A stretch of DNA of 64,000 bases from assembly GCA_021234155.1 (NCBI GenBank), contig JAJEKV010000005.1:25497584-25561583 (forward strand). Direction: 5' to 3'. Below the pieces are notes generated by a model. That model worked only from the letters and a program-made list of their open reading frames with translations, searched no databases and was not told where the DNA came from. Each line of letters starts with the position of its first letter. Positions within the stretch are counted from its first letter, which is position 1. Position numbers and translations under genes: made by a program. The stretch is from Isoetes taiwanensis (taxonomy: Eukaryota; Streptophyta; Lycopodiopsida; Isoetales; Isoetaceae). Positions 34,401 through 46,711 of this stretch are shown one piece after another.

Positions 34401-36792
34401 TAACATAAACGCGCAGCAGTGTGGGACGAACTCTAAAACGAACTCTTAAAACCTAACAAGTATAACTTACCTCATGCATAATCTAAACTAGCCGGAAGGT
34501 TCTATGAAAATCTAGATTTTAGCTGGGAAATATAAATGATTGGCAAATTCCTCGGAATTTTGCTAGATTTTAACAGGTTAGAATGCTAGAGTTCCCCGGA
34601 AATTTTGTTCAATCTTTTGAAAATTCTCTATTTTACAGGTAGGATGCTAGAGTTCCCTGGAAATTTGTCCCACATTAGCATGCAATGTTTTTTTTTTTCG
34701 TATCTTTTTTATTTTATTAGCACTTTTGCACAAACGCAAGTCCAGGGTTTCATGCACTCCGAGGCTATCCACGTTGCAGCCAGCTGGGTATTTTTACCAT
34801 GTGAATAGCATTTTCACCATTTGATCACATCTATGGACAAAAAAATTAGAAAAATTTCCAATTCTGTTATTCAGTGCTAAGAGGTAAGGCCGAAGTTGGC
34901 CGAATTTCTTTAAGGCGATTCTGATGCATGGTCGAATACCGTGAAAAGTCTGGACACAAAGGACCTACAAGGTTGTTGGGCTCTCCTTCGATCACGATGA
35001 CGTTGCGAAGTTCTTCCCAAATGCAATGTAGGTAATGATTTACTTGTGCTCTAGATAGAGTACTGCTTCGACCGAGCATCTTGATGCTGAATTTTATCTG
35101 AATTCTTATATCTTTGGTGCAAATGGCTATATTTTCTATCTCTAAGGCAAGTTGTAGAAATGGAAATGTGATTAAGTTTGTCAGAATTCTCTAACTATTT
35201 TTATATCTATGTAGTATCCAGTTCTCCTTGCATCAGCTCCTGTAACGAACTCTATGTGATTGAACAATTTTCCTCTCTTTTCTCCGATCTATCCTCCTCT
35301 GAATCTTGCATTTTTCCTTCTTGTAGAAGTAGTTAATCCGTCTTAGCCTGATCGTTGGAAGAAGCAAGCTTTTGTTTACCAAGTATTGTAAGTGCAAAAA
35401 AAAATTTATTTGAAACGGCATGATAAAGGCATGTAAATACCACTTTGTAGAAGCTTTTACAAAATAAATCATATTTCAGATAAAGGAACTAGATTCATTA
35501 TAGTAATATAGCACATTGTTTAACTGTTTATGATATAGATGCCTACTTTATAAGAATTACCTTGTTCACATTTTATCCTAACCTGCTCAACAAATATAAA
35601 TAGTGTGAACGTAGTCAAGGTATTGATATTACAGGCATTTAATATCTTTTTGCATCTGTAAGGGTTTGGGTTGGAAGCGAATCAGAAGTGTCTTTCAAGA
35701 TGGAAAGTGTATAAAGACAGAAGCTTTATTTTTGACAGCTCAATCTTTGTTGCCACCAGGTAATAGAGCTGTGCTTTTTTATTCAAAAGGGGGATCTTCT
35801 TCACTAGGCCAAATTCTAAGAGCAGACCTGCTAAAATAACAAGATCAAGATCAGACAGATACTAGCCTTCTCTTCCTAAATTAATTCTTTCACATTGCAG
35901 GCCTTATTCCAAAGATGCAGTTTGTAGGATCTTGTAGATAATTTCTTTAGACAATCAATCCCAAAATGCAACAACTTAAATTTATCTAATATTTCACTAG
36001 TAGATTCGTCTACACAATTATAACACCAATATATTCAATGGTTAATCTTATGCATATCAAATACTAAGCAACCATTAGATTCAACAGAGATCAAATATCA
36101 AATACCCTTCGACGACTTCTCTTTGTATTGATCATTTGCAGAATCAATCTACTAATCGATTCTCACAGTTCTACAATAGTTATAGGACCTAAGTCCGTCG
36201 ATTATGCAACCGACCTGGCTGGGTCCGATGGTTAAGCCATAGCCGAAATTTAAATAGGACTTGGCTCGAAAACATTCGGCCAGCATATCAACCCTAATAT
36301 GGAAATATTCAATTCTCTCAATGTTGTTTCATATGTTAACCATTGAAGTAATTGCTCAATACCATTAGGGTCTTGAGCTAATGGTTGAAACAACAGAACA
36401 ATGTCTTTTGTTCATTTGGGACAATTTGCTTTAATATGACCATATAGATTGCACAAATAGTAAGGTCCAACTTTACCTTTGTCTCCTCGTTTCAGCCTGC
36501 TCATCTTCTTCATTTACTCCCTATCCGTAGTGTGCATGAGTAATCCCAAAAAACAAATGTAATGACAAAAGTGCTTAACGAGATAGGAGAAATTTTGAAT
36601 TCTAACAAATGATATTTTCAAACAATAATTTGAGATTTCTCTAGACAAAGAAAGAATAAGTTTTATATATAACTTGCTTGACATGTTTTACATGTCCCAC
36701 TACAATTGTTGGGGATTCTTAATTTTAATACCATAACTGAATTCTATGCATATCTTGTCACGTATAATAGTAAATAGTGTAGACTACATGCA
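34401..36792. other. Noncoding stretch
   Basis: A 44-bp near-duplication (AGGATGCTAGAGTTCCCTGG / AGAATGCTAGAGTTCCCCGG) lies at 34575-34665. A minus-strand frame at 34867-35079 (70 aa) and an exon-like plus-strand stretch at 35660-35760 are not recognisable. No gene is called. Confidence 0.45.
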
Positions 36793-38255
36793 TTAAATGA
36801 GGGCTTTATGTTTTGACAAATTTCGCCACATACCCCTAACTTTTGACAAATTTATGGAGTGCCCCTGATCAACGTACAATGTATTTTGTAGTTTTAAAAA
36901 TTGTTCAAGTACCCTTAACGTCCTGTCCCTCAGCATCTAGCTGTAGGCTTTAATCCCAGCCGTAGATTTAAAGATGTTATCTCCAGTAACATCTGCGGCC
37001 CAATTTGTTATGTTCATAACAGATGTGTTATGTCCATAACATCTTCTCTGCTGCCACAAGATCTTATGTTTTGGCCCTTCGCCATAGCCGTGGTCGAATC
37101 TTCCGCCATGGCCTCTGCCATATCCAAGCCCGGGCCTGTGACATGCTCAAAAGCTTCTTATCAAGAATCTGGATGTTGGACCTTGAGCCCATTCCTTGCT
37201 AAGTTACCTGCCTGCTGCATACCGGAGAGCCTATTTCTTCGTCTTTTGGCGAGTCTTCTATCTTAAGGGAGCCAGAATGGGTGCTGATCCTTCAAATCTT
37301 GTTGTTCTATGAGTTTTTTTGGCTGATTCTATTGTTGTGTCAAACTAGGCAGCTCTGATGCCGGAATACAGTGCCGACTCCCCAAACTGGGCCAAGCTTG
37401 ACTATGCCGGCCACTCTGCTAAATGCCTCGGCCCAGGACTTTAAGGCCGATAACATCCTCACCTCGGCGTTATGGGCCAAGAAAATGGCCTCATGGCCAT
37501 GTGGCCAGGAAATCTCTCGGCCCTACTACCGTATGGCCTCGGAATTTCCTGGCCACATGGCTACTCGGCCATTTTCTTGGCCCATAACTCCTCGGGAGAG
37601 GACGTTATCTAGCCCTTAAGTTTTAGGTTAATTTTTCATATGCCCTTATGTTTCCTTTAAATTTCCAGAATGCCCTTGTGACCTACAACATATGTTTTTT
37701 TGAAGTTTCAAACGTTTCAACATTCACAAAACACCCTTAAAATTATGTCAAAATGTTTAAAATGCCCTTCTGGCAGAATTGCAATGCTCCTTCTGGACGA
37801 ATCGCAATGCTGGTGATGGCAGAATCCTTGTGGCAAGATGGCTGGAGATGGCTCCTTCTGGCAAGATCCCAATGGGTATTCTTTAGGCTGCTTGTCGAAA
37901 TGGGAGCGGTGATGGCAGAAACCGGTTGCACCTTTGCACCTGTGATCTGTAATGGCAGAAACCGATGGGAAGCTCTGATGAAATGCTGATGCAAAACTGA
38001 TGGTAGAGGGAAAAGCAAGCAGAGTGAAAATCACACGTTTGCTTTTTGTAGAAAAAGGCGAGAGCCAAAAATGGACCATTGTACACAAAGGCGTCTTGCT
38101 AAATACAGAAAACATAGGGGCATTTGATCACATATGAAATTCTACATAGCAAAATATGTTGACCAAGGGCATTCCGTAAATTTGTCATAAGTTAGGGGTA
38201 TGTGGCGAAATTTGTCAAAATATAAGGGTATCTGGTAGTTTTTCCCTTAAATGAG
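36793..38255. mobile_element. Non-autonomous Mutator-like element (MULE)
   Basis: Element about 36802-38246 with a perfect 9-bp target duplication TTAAATGAG (36793-36801, 38247-38255). The inverted termini share TTTTGACAAATTTCGCCACA and TACCCCTAACTT and TGACAAATTTA over more than 50 bp. 9-bp TSD plus long TIRs is the Mutator signature. The left TIR is about 25 bp shorter at its outer edge than the right. No MURA transposase. The inside holds low-similarity frames rich in CGGCC words and a large hairpin (37441-37619). It may be a Pack-MULE carrying captured DNA, but no parent gene is recognisable. Confidence 0.9.
37441..37619. repeat. 179-nt near-perfect hairpin inside the MULE
   Basis: Arms pair through TTAAGG, GATAAC-TCCTC, GTTATGGGCCAAG, AAAATGGCC, GGCCATGTGGCCAGGAAAT and their complements, with a loop near 37520-37540. 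Arm length is about 70 nt with few mismatches, so a transcript would fold into one long stem like a young MIR or siRNA precursor, or a nested palindromic element. Confidence 0.88.
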
Positions 38256-40404
38256 AGAGTTGACTTTGGCAAATGCCAAATTCACAAATGGCATTGACAA
38301 TACTCCATCTCCACAAACCAACCTAGAAGCCACAACAGGAACATAGATCTCTAATTTTTTCCTATTCATGAGCTGCCAAACAAAGACAACACTTGTGCAA
38401 AAGCGAAGAACCCATAGCAAAATTGAAGTCAAATGCCTTCTAAAACATCCAAAATGTGATAGAAGCCATGATACATCGTAGTAAATTTCCAAAAAGCGGA
38501 CTTGCAAACATAGAATGTCCAGATGAACATGTAAGATATCTAGTTTTGAAGTCTTGCATGAGGGCAGAGGAACATCATCACTATGCAACAGTTGAAAATT
38601 AACTAAAAGCAAAAAAAAAAGTATCCTAAGAAACTTTCTCCTCCTCCCCCTCCTCCTCCTCCTCCTAAGCACTGTCAACGTTGGTTTCAATATGCTTGTT
38701 ACTCAAAGAAACAACTACAAGAGAGGCCATAGTTGTGAAAGTAAAAATAACTGGGGAGCTAATATTTTGTAGCTAATAAAGTCAAGTAAAGTAAAGCGGG
38801 ATGCCGGTAATAATAGAAAAAAGTCAGCCTTCAGAAAAGGCTACATCATAACAGCGTGATGTGCTAGTAGCGCCCTTTTAGGGAGCTCGCCCATGCTACA
38901 CAAGTCCAGGGGCCTCGCGGCACAAGGGACATTAATGTATATTCTATTCTATAAACATTTATGTGGATAACTAATGATCTAGTTATATGGAATTTCAATC
39001 TTTATCTCCCTTGGCACTAACATGCTAGCCCTATTTAACAATTTAATATATGTTTCCATACCATAGTATGATAAACTACATATACTTAAATCCTTACGAC
39101 AAAGTATCTCATGCACAAGCTCCATCGAAACTACATCATTAATTTTTACCACTTGCAAAATGATTACAATCAATAAAAAATGGCACATAAGATCGATTTT
39201 TGTCTTGCATGGTGATCACAATGGTGCGTAGTTGTAGACGCATCAATGGTTCTTCCAACGGGCAACCTATTGATGTGTTAGCATCTTGTTTATCTTTACA
39301 CAAATACAATTCCACCCTTATCTATCTACATTTATACTTATAGCTTCAGCTCAAATGTCTCAGATGCTACAACCATACCCTACAACTATACATGTGTCTT
39401 TATCTCCCATCAATTTGTAGAAATGGTCCACTTCCTTTTCTTTGCTAAACATATATAAAGATTGTAGGAAAATCCGATTCCTTTATTCTTACCTCTGTAA
39501 GCAACACTTGGCAGTTCTTCGTGAGCCAGATTCCGTTTCTAACGTCGCCGTGTCTTCATCCCATGTCTTCATCCGGTGAAAGCCTTGGGATCGGGGATCC
39601 TTTGCCTGATGCTTGATGCAACCTAGCGAAGCGATGCTGTCGGATTTAATCGCCAAAGCCTCCAGTGAAGACTCGGCCTTCTAACCTTCAAGAATAGAGC
39701 TTGGCATAGACAAAAAATTGAAGCTTTGCCTTCGCCAACATCGGCTGTAGACGGATTTTCCAATGCCTGCCTTCACCAATGCTATGCCTTTGCCAATGCT
39801 ATGCCGGGAACTCCAGGATGTTGCATAGTATATCCAACTACAACATATTTTGCATAAGTAACTGCAAGAATCCGACTGAACGCCAAGCTTTTTTATTATG
39901 GACCACAGATATCACTGTTCCACAAGAAGACACTGAGTTTTTAATAGCATATATGAAAATCAATCGTTGCATGCCTTCAAAATAAGCACTAATAACATAC
40001 TTGCCAAATGAACGTCCAGTCAAAAGCACTAGCAGAAAATGATAATACTGCCCTGACCCAAGACATTTCCCTTCATCTTGCATTTCAACAGGATCTAGGA
40101 GAATCATAGCCTTCTAGAGGCGGCAAAAGCCTGAACATATTGTTTATCCAGTTGCCGGTATAATCCATGATCAAGAAAAATGAAACCCAGGCACACCAAG
40201 CAAGCATGGATCCATAAATGGCATTCAATAACCCCCTTCGTATCATAGCCACTCAGAAAACACTCTTCGTATCATAGCCACCAGGGAAGAATCAATGGAC
40301 TTCAAAAAACTGAACAAATATAGGTTACCTCTAAAAAGGAAGCTGTCTGAACTCCTAGAACTACAGACTATCAGATCGATGAACCAGGAGGAAATATAGA
40401 CGGA
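38256..40404. other. Noncoding stretch with one unrecognised ORF
   Basis: A 147-codon minus-strand frame lies at 38247-38690. It starts at an Arg run encoded by a (CTC)n microsatellite (38640-38667) and resembles nothing I know, so I do not call it a gene. The rest is AT-rich without features. Confidence 0.4.
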
Positions 40405-40749
40405 ATGGAGGCCCAGCCTGGTGATATTGAACGATTGAAGCTGCAGCTTATTGAGCTGGTCTTTTGTTCACATGGAGGCAACCTGCCAATTGTTTTGCTC
40501 GAAACTGAGTATTTAAAATCTTTTGGTAAACATCTTCACTTTGCAGAATATGGTTCTCGGAAGCGTGCCCAAGTGCTGAAGAAAATGCAAGATCTTTTGC
40601 ATGTGAAAGGTAGAGGTATCCTACGAACATTGCATTTGATGGAAGTTGGTGCAAAAACCGCCTCTAAGTATGCAAATCTGCATCAAGCTCACCTGTGTGA
40701 TAAGGATGATACTTTGTTTGAAGAAGCAGAACCATTGGACCCTGTTTGA
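40405..40749 (+). CDS. OST-HTH/LOTUS-domain protein, probably a fragment
   Basis: A 114-codon frame with an N-terminal winged-helix fold of the OST-HTH/LOTUS type: IERLKLQLIELVFCSHGGNL, YLKSFGKHLHFAEYG, KRAQVLKKMQDLLHVKGRGI follow the L-x-L-L ... GG ... Y-x-x-x-x-G-K-x-L ... L-x-x-L-x-D pattern. In plants this domain sits in MARF1-like NYN-nuclease proteins and binds RNA or G-quadruplexes. Here no NYN domain follows. The tail (LFEEAEPLDPV) reaches TGA, after which similar words (MFEEAQ, LFEKAL) recur in other frames up to 40858, so the 3' part looks duplicated and frameshifted. It could be a gene fragment or a single exon of a decayed gene. Confidence 0.55.
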   Translation: MEAQPGDIERLKLQLIELVFCSHGGNLPIVLLETEYLKSFGKHLHFAEYGSRKRAQVLKKMQDLLHVKGRGILRTLHLMEVGAKTASKYANLHQAHLCDKDDTLFEEAEPLDPV

Positions 40750-41205
40750 AGACGCAGATAAAGACTTAAAAACTAGCAGAAACATTCGACAATGTTTGAA
40801 GAAGCTCAATCCAGAAACCTATTCTTACCGTCCGACTCTGTTTGAAAAAGCCCTCTAACATGAAAGCATGTTCTTCACATCCTCTGTTATTCCCGAAGCA
40901 GAAGCCAACAAAAGCTCATCGCAGAGCAGGACGAGGCAGAGCAGGTGCCGCCAGACTTGGCGGGGCACTCGCGGAGGTATGCCTTTGATCTTCTTGTGAA
41001 TGGCTGCATATAATTTTTTGACGAAATCCCTTCAAAATCACACTAAATCCTTACTCAAATTTAAATCAACATGCTGTAGTAGTTTTAACTGGCCTCTTGA
41101 TAATATTGGCTTCCGTGATTATTGGATTGCCATTTATAAGTTATTATGGGGATAAAATGGTCCAAACAAGCAGCATCGATCAATGATCTATCGAGTTCTT
41201 GATGA
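40750..41205. other. Noncoding stretch
   Basis: The first 110 bp is likely decayed tail of the OST-HTH copy (repeats of TTTGAAGAAGC). The remainder is featureless. Confidence 0.4.
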
Positions 41206-42134
41206 CTATATGGCAGGGTATTTTTTAGTGGCCCGGCGGGCCAGTTGGCCACACATTCATATTTTTTCAGAAATGGTTGGCTACGCCAGAGTAGGATACG
41301 TTCATGCCCTGACCAAAGGGTAGTGGCCAGTTCAAAACACGAATTTCTACATTTTACTCGTTTAGTAGCCAATTCGATATTTACTAAATTCGGCTAGGTG
41401 CAGGATGTGGCCAATTCGATTTTTTGTACGTGAGAAAAAACTTATCGAGGTAGCCAATTAGAATCTAAGGTAAATTTTAATGGGTAAGGAGTGGCCATAT
41501 TACATCTCGACCACATGTCCATCTAAGAATCGCCACTTATAGTCCTCTAGGATTAGGGTTTCATATATATGTATATATATTGCTTTTAATAGCAACCTTC
41601 CCTTATTATTTTAAGGGATCTATACGTAGATAGATGCAACAATCTCTTATAATCTAGGAAATAGAAAAAAAAAATTCAAAAAAAACATTCAGATAGAACC
41701 ATATATTCAGCATGATGACCTGCGGCATCAAGGACAAAGCAGCGCATCACTATATCATCGTCTATGTCCACTTTCATAGGCCAAATTGAGGGTCTTGATG
41801 AAGGCTATGAATTTGCAGATGATAAGGACTATGATCCAAAGCAAATTGAATGTATTATTTGGGGAAGATGCCTAGGTGGTTGTGGCCAACTTCGTGTTTT
41901 CACTACCAAAGCGTGTTCCTATCTTAACCAACACAAATTTGCTCGTAGCCAATTTGTTAATGTAGCAAAATAAAAATATCATAGTTGCGCCAGTTCAGTT
42001 ACGCCATCTTAGCAAGAAGGTGCAAAATATCGCCAGGCCAAACTACGCCAAGTTATTTATTCTACATGGCCAGTAGCCAGTTGTTTCTGGCCCTATAAAA
42101 ATATAGGGCGCTTAAAAAATACCCTGCTATATGG
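41206..42134. mobile_element. 913-bp non-autonomous hAT element
   Basis: Element 41214-42126 with terminal repeats CAGGGTATTTTTTA and a perfect 8-bp TSD CTATATGG (41206-41213 and 42127-42134). Both ends are rich in subterminal TGGCCA and TAGCCAATTCGA words, as expected for hAT transposase binding. A 69-codon frame (41764-41973, GRCLGGCGQLRV) is inside and has no transposase similarity. Confidence 0.94.
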
Positions 42135-43951
42135 AGACCGGGACTTGAATACAAAACAAATTCAGGCATAGAAACCATATTCATTACTATATATATTTTT
42201 GCACTGTTTTTTATTTTTAGGAAAAAATATCGATGTTAGAGTTCTCCAAGTTAGACACATTTAGTCCAATTTTACAGGTCTATAGCTGAGATCTTTTTTA
42301 CTCAATATAAAACCCCTTTGCCACGAGTTGGACAAAAGAAATGTTTGCGGCGGCCTTGGCCGCCGCGATAAATTTCTTGTACATTTAATCCATCCATGTC
42401 ACATATTACCTTCGGTTCCATATATGCTCAATGCAAGTGTTAATCTAAAGATTTACATTTAGAGAATTTTAATCCCTTAATGTTCTTGTTCATCATCTTA
42501 AGATCCTTTGTCCGATAGCTACATGTTTCTTTCTCTTGATATATGTTTCTTCTTCTGCAGCTTTTTTCTCACATTCTTTAGAGACTCAACTTCCTCTATA
42601 TCATATTACATTCCTTTATTTCATTATTTGGTGCTAACATCTCTTCATGACATTCTAGGATAAGCTAATTGGGACGTGATACCCAGCTTAGCAGCGACCG
42701 GCTTCAACGGGGAGCTACTAATTGGGAATCACATACCATTTGGCTTACCCTAACAATATCACAATCGGGGAAGGATTTTACTGAGTATGCTGCACAGAAT
42801 CACTAGATTTCATGGCTATAGATGACCGCTTCAAGCTAGAATCCAGAATTCTTGCACCCGATTGCGAGCCCCTCAGATGTGGCAACACAAGAATGCACCA
42901 CCGAAACAATCCCGACCCAATTATGACAATGTCATCAGATGTGGCAACACAAGAATGCACCACCAAAACAATCCCGACCCAATTATGATACTGTAGATGG
43001 TTCTGATGATCTTAGTCAATTCATCCTTCCTCCAAATGGCTTGATGATCCTATTCAATTAATTCCTTCCTCCAATTACTCTTGCTGATGATGTACTAGAG
43101 TCATCTTGATGTTTTCCTAAAATGCCTGATGGATTTTGCACATAATGTGTCTTTGCGTTTTAGTGCTCCTTTACAAACTTTGGCACATAATGTGTCTTTG
43201 TGTTGTAGTGCTTCTTAAAATGGAGCATATGCTCTTATCTCCTAAAAATGTACCCGGAAGAAAAAGGCCACAATAATACTTCACAATTCGCTTTGCAATC
43301 TATCCCTTCGTCTGTGCCCATCTTTATGACAGGGCCTACTGTGCGAGCATATAACATGCTCAGGTGGTTTGCTGGTTGCACGAGCAGCTGAGGTAATAGA
43401 ACCAAGGGAGATTCACAGGAACTAGCAAATTTTATCATAGGGCCAAGACATGTTGGGAAGGCCCAAGGACATTCCAGCATCAGAAAAGGGCATGAATTAT
43501 ATATTCTGCGGAAATATCCTTAGCAAATCCCAGCAGCACAACTGATACTCTTAAAACAGTATATCATAGAGGACCTGCAATTGTCTTTTAAGCCATTCCA
43601 TTCCATGACCTGGCTATTTAGCTATTAAGATTCATGATCTATGTGCAACAATCCCATATCCAAGATGTCTCTGTGAGGCATTTCAAGTGCTGGATTCAAT
43701 TCTTAATAGACCCGATCGTCGAGTCAAGACATCGAGTCAAGACATCAAATCATCGCAGCTGATATTTTTAAAGTGTAAAATAGAGCAACAGCTATTGTCT
43801 TTAATCAATGTTCATGACCTGGCTATTAGCTATTAAAATTCATGATTTATCTAAATAATGAATTGGTGCAAAAATGCAAGACATAAGAGGACTCTGTATT
43901 GCGCGTCTTTGAAATGACAACAATGGAATGGCTATTTCTCAAGCTATCGCT
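42135..43951. other. Noncoding stretch
   Basis: Contains a 62-bp direct duplication (ATCAGATGTGGCAACACAAG, AATGCACCACCRAAACAATC) at about 42873-42996 and the hairpin at 42340. The part near 43500-43951 is the eS27 downstream region. Confidence 0.45.
42340..42388. repeat. Strong GC-rich hairpin
   Basis: GCGGCGGCC-TT-GGCCGCCGC with AAGAAAT / AATTTCTT flanks. The same words (AGAGAAATTTATCGC, TTGGCCGCCGC) occur at 32010-32100, so it is probably the end or core of a dispersed palindromic element. Confidence 0.75.
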
Positions 43952-44445
43952 TTAATCCCCTTTTTTCCTGAAGGAGGAACCCTCTGTCAACCTTGCTCGT
44001 CCTCCTGTTGGAGTGCATAAAACGGTTTGGCAGTTGCTGCATAAAACCACTGTTTGCGAATGGCTAAACACAGTGGTACTGCATACACACGTAACAGATC
44101 AAGAAAAAGAAGAAAAGGATTGAAAACTAAGCTAATCATAAATTAAAACTCACATATTGAAGCAGCCCTGGCACTTAACATCCTGCCAAAACACAGCCAA
44201 ACATTAGGCAATGAATTAAACAAATACAAGCCATGAATCTGACTATTAAACCTACTTACATACCATGAAAAACGAATTAGGAGAAGGAACCAGGCGCTTT
44301 AACTTGTGCTTTCGTTTCTCCAGCTCAGCAGGAGGGTGCAACAAGTCGATATCATTAGACAGAACCTAAAACAAAACCGGCACGGTTTAGATGCACAAAC
44401 TAGGCTAGAACTTGGAAAAACAGACGAATGCAAACAACATACCAT
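43952..44445 (-). CDS. RPS27: Cytosolic 40S ribosomal protein eS27
   Basis: Four exons, minus strand: start ATG 44445-44443 at the very end of exon 1, then 44365-44264, 44182-44154 and 44078-43952. GT-AG borders and consistent phases give 86 aa, the usual plant length. Protein words [64 protein letters not shown] and [11 protein letters not shown] identify eS27. The four Cys of its zinc ribbon (CQGC, CSNC) are intact. A single ATG codon in exon 1 followed by an intron is typical for plant RPS27. An in-frame ATG 105 bp upstream (44550) would add 35 residues, but I place it in the 5' UTR. The protein acts in the small ribosomal subunit. No breaks are seen. Confidence 0.95.
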
Positions 44446-44517
44446 CTTTGAAGCTCCTGCTGTTCCGGTAAGGGCCGCCGCCTTCGAAGCCGAAGAACAG
44501 AAGAGATTCTGTATACA

Positions 44518-44525
44518 AAACCCTA
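44518..44525 (+). promoter_or_regulatory. Telo-box in the RPS27 leader
   Basis: AAACCCTA, the telo-box common near starts of plant ribosomal-protein genes, 73-80 bp before the eS27 start codon. It supports this region being leader, and so the short protein start. Confidence 0.55.
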
Positions 44526-44563
44526 GGTTCTGAATCCGGTTATCAGCCATTCTAGGGCATTGA

Positions 44564-44569
44564 CACGTG
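44564..44569. promoter_or_regulatory. G-box (CACGTG) near the RPS27 transcription start
   Basis: GACACGTGGC about 120 bp upstream of the start codon. Palindromic bZIP/bHLH core. Confidence 0.35.
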
Positions 44570-45729
44570 GCTCAAAATTTCAAACCTTTTGTTTTGCCAT
44601 AAATTCAAGATTTTTGCAAAAAGTCTGTTACAATGAGAAAACAGCAAGCAGTTTTTGGCAAATCTATTTTTGGCTGATCTTTCCTGAGCTCAGAGGATAC
44701 TCTAGCTTTTAGTGGTCTGTAATCAAGGGGGAAACATTTATTTAATCTAAAATGCAGTAGGAAACCTGAAAATGGAATTTTAACTTGAGAGATGTAATGA
44801 TGTGCAGAGGAATTGAGTACAGGCAAATTTAGGTTGCTCTTTTTATGTTATTTCAAGCTTTTTATGCCATTTTTTCCTTGATCAACTACTTTCTATTCGT
44901 GCACTGATGCATTAGCAATCACAAAACCTCTTAAGTTCTACACTAATATACTATGAATGCAACTATTACGCTTAGAAGCATGGCTTCATTAATTAAAGAA
45001 ATTTCGTTTTCTCGTTTGACAACGAAATAGGTCGTGGTCACCCCGGGGATGGTAAGAAATGATTCCTCTCAACCAAAATAAAGCGTTAATAATTGTAAGT
45101 TCAGTTTGAAAAAATAACACTCGCCAAAATTTGATACCAGGCGTGTAGCCCAAAGCTGTCATAACAGTAACTGAGGGGTTTGAGTAGCATCATGAGTGGT
45201 CGTAAGGATCGCCATTGCGATTCTTGCGAAAACAAGTGAATGCAGAATACAAATAGCACATTGTGTGCTTCGTGGTCAAGGTACCGTCTGGAGGATGTAT
45301 ATCTGGTGTACAGAATCGCCGCCGCGATCTTCCAGACTACTTTGTTTATCCAATTCAATGTTGAGAAAACAAGGAAACACAAAAGTATAACACAGAGTGA
45401 CCCTAAAAAGAGGTGAAAATGTAAACACAATGTTTTAACAAAAACTTTGTACAAAATGCCCAGCACAAATGCGAAGGCTTTATCACTGAGTTTCTAATAC
45501 GCTACGGATCAACACCACATTGAGCGACTAGTCTTGCAATATGCTCCTTTCCAATAGCAAGTGTCCGTGATGTGTCCATTTCTCAGATATCCGGTTGTTT
45601 ACGGCATATCAACATCCATTGCTGTCTTTGCGTTTTTTAACACGCCTCGACATATCCAAGCATAGCTTTTATCGCTATCTAACAATTAGATCTGCCGCAA
45701 TGCCAACGAATATTCATGAGGGTACCGGC
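44570..45729. other. Intergenic region between RPS27 and the methyltransferase-like pseudogene
   Basis: No gene called. Two copies of the palindrome ATCGC-N4-GCGAT lie at 45208-45221 and 45315-45328. A 121-codon minus-strand frame (45101-45466) is hydrophobic and unrecognised; it may be 3' UTR or a decayed exon of the pseudogene. Confidence 0.45.
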
Positions 45730-46689
45730 TTATCTTTTTGGTGAATGGTCGGCAGAGGTTCTCTCACTTCTGGAGCCGCCTTCAGACATTCCCACGTACT
45801 CAAAATTAGGAATCGGCTTGTCCAGTTGCTTGGTTATTATTGGCAGTAAGGAGTCCATGTTCTTGTTCAGTGCTTCAAGCTTTTTGAAAGTTGGATCTAG
45901 TTTTGCCTGTGCCTTCTCAGTCTTCTCTATCGGTGCGGGTCTCCTGCGACCTCTCTTCAAACTTTTTCTCGATCCGAGTAGTCTAGTATCTGATCCATCT
46001 GGCTGAGATCCGTTCCCTGTGTTATATTAATATCCGGCATATCGGAACCTTGCTCTTCACCTTGCTCTTCCTTGTCAGGCCTTGCCATTTTCTCAAGAAT
46101 CTCGAAGAAAGATCTAAGGAAACGGCAAACCTTGTCGTCATACTCAAAAGCAATACTCCGTTTTCCTTGCATCAAAGCTACCCTTGAGGCAGTTCCGCCT
46201 GAGAAGAAATCCAAAACACAACCTTCTAGTGGAACCAGCTTCTTCACTATGTAATAGACATAAGAGGTTTTTGCTTGGCTCTTGAGGACGAAGTCGCCTT
46301 CCATAGCTGCCCATAAGAACTTGGGTTTACCTGTAAATAACTCTAAATATTTTCTTTTTGTTTTCATATCTACCTCCTCGTCACCAGTAATCGGATATTT
46401 TGGAAGAGGAGTGCTTTTCGGTGCTTTAGTGACTTGAGTCAGTCGTAGCTCTAAGTTGGGCTTAATCTGGCGACCGCTTAACGTCATACATTTTATTGTC
46501 ACATGGGCGACATAATCTTTGGAATTCTTTTATATTTTTTTTGCTCTCCCATCCTTGTTCTTCATAAGCCCCTAGGGAAACATGGGAGCTACCTTGTATC
46601 TGGCTCTGGCTGTACAAACAGTTTGGCAAATGTGCCGACCTGAGGAACATGACTATGTGGTACACTTTTGCCTGTGTCATGCCTGCAAC

Positions 46690-46711
46690 TCTGCTAAACT
46701 CTGCTAAAAAA
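46690..46711. other. 10-bp tandem duplication causing a frameshift in the pseudogene
   Basis: TAGCAGAGTT occurs twice in a row on the minus strand. The frame reads KKYTDFFSRV before it and FSRVAGMTQAKV after it, so the duplication alone explains the shift. Confidence 0.8.

Noticed and set aside
36230-36265. SINE head (CCTGGCTGGGTCCGATGGTTAAG)
   Set aside because: An A-box-like string is present, but no B box was found at the right spacing.
38247-38690. 147-codon minus-strand ORF as a gene
   Set aside because: Begins at a microsatellite-encoded Arg run, has no recognisable domain and overlaps a MULE edge.
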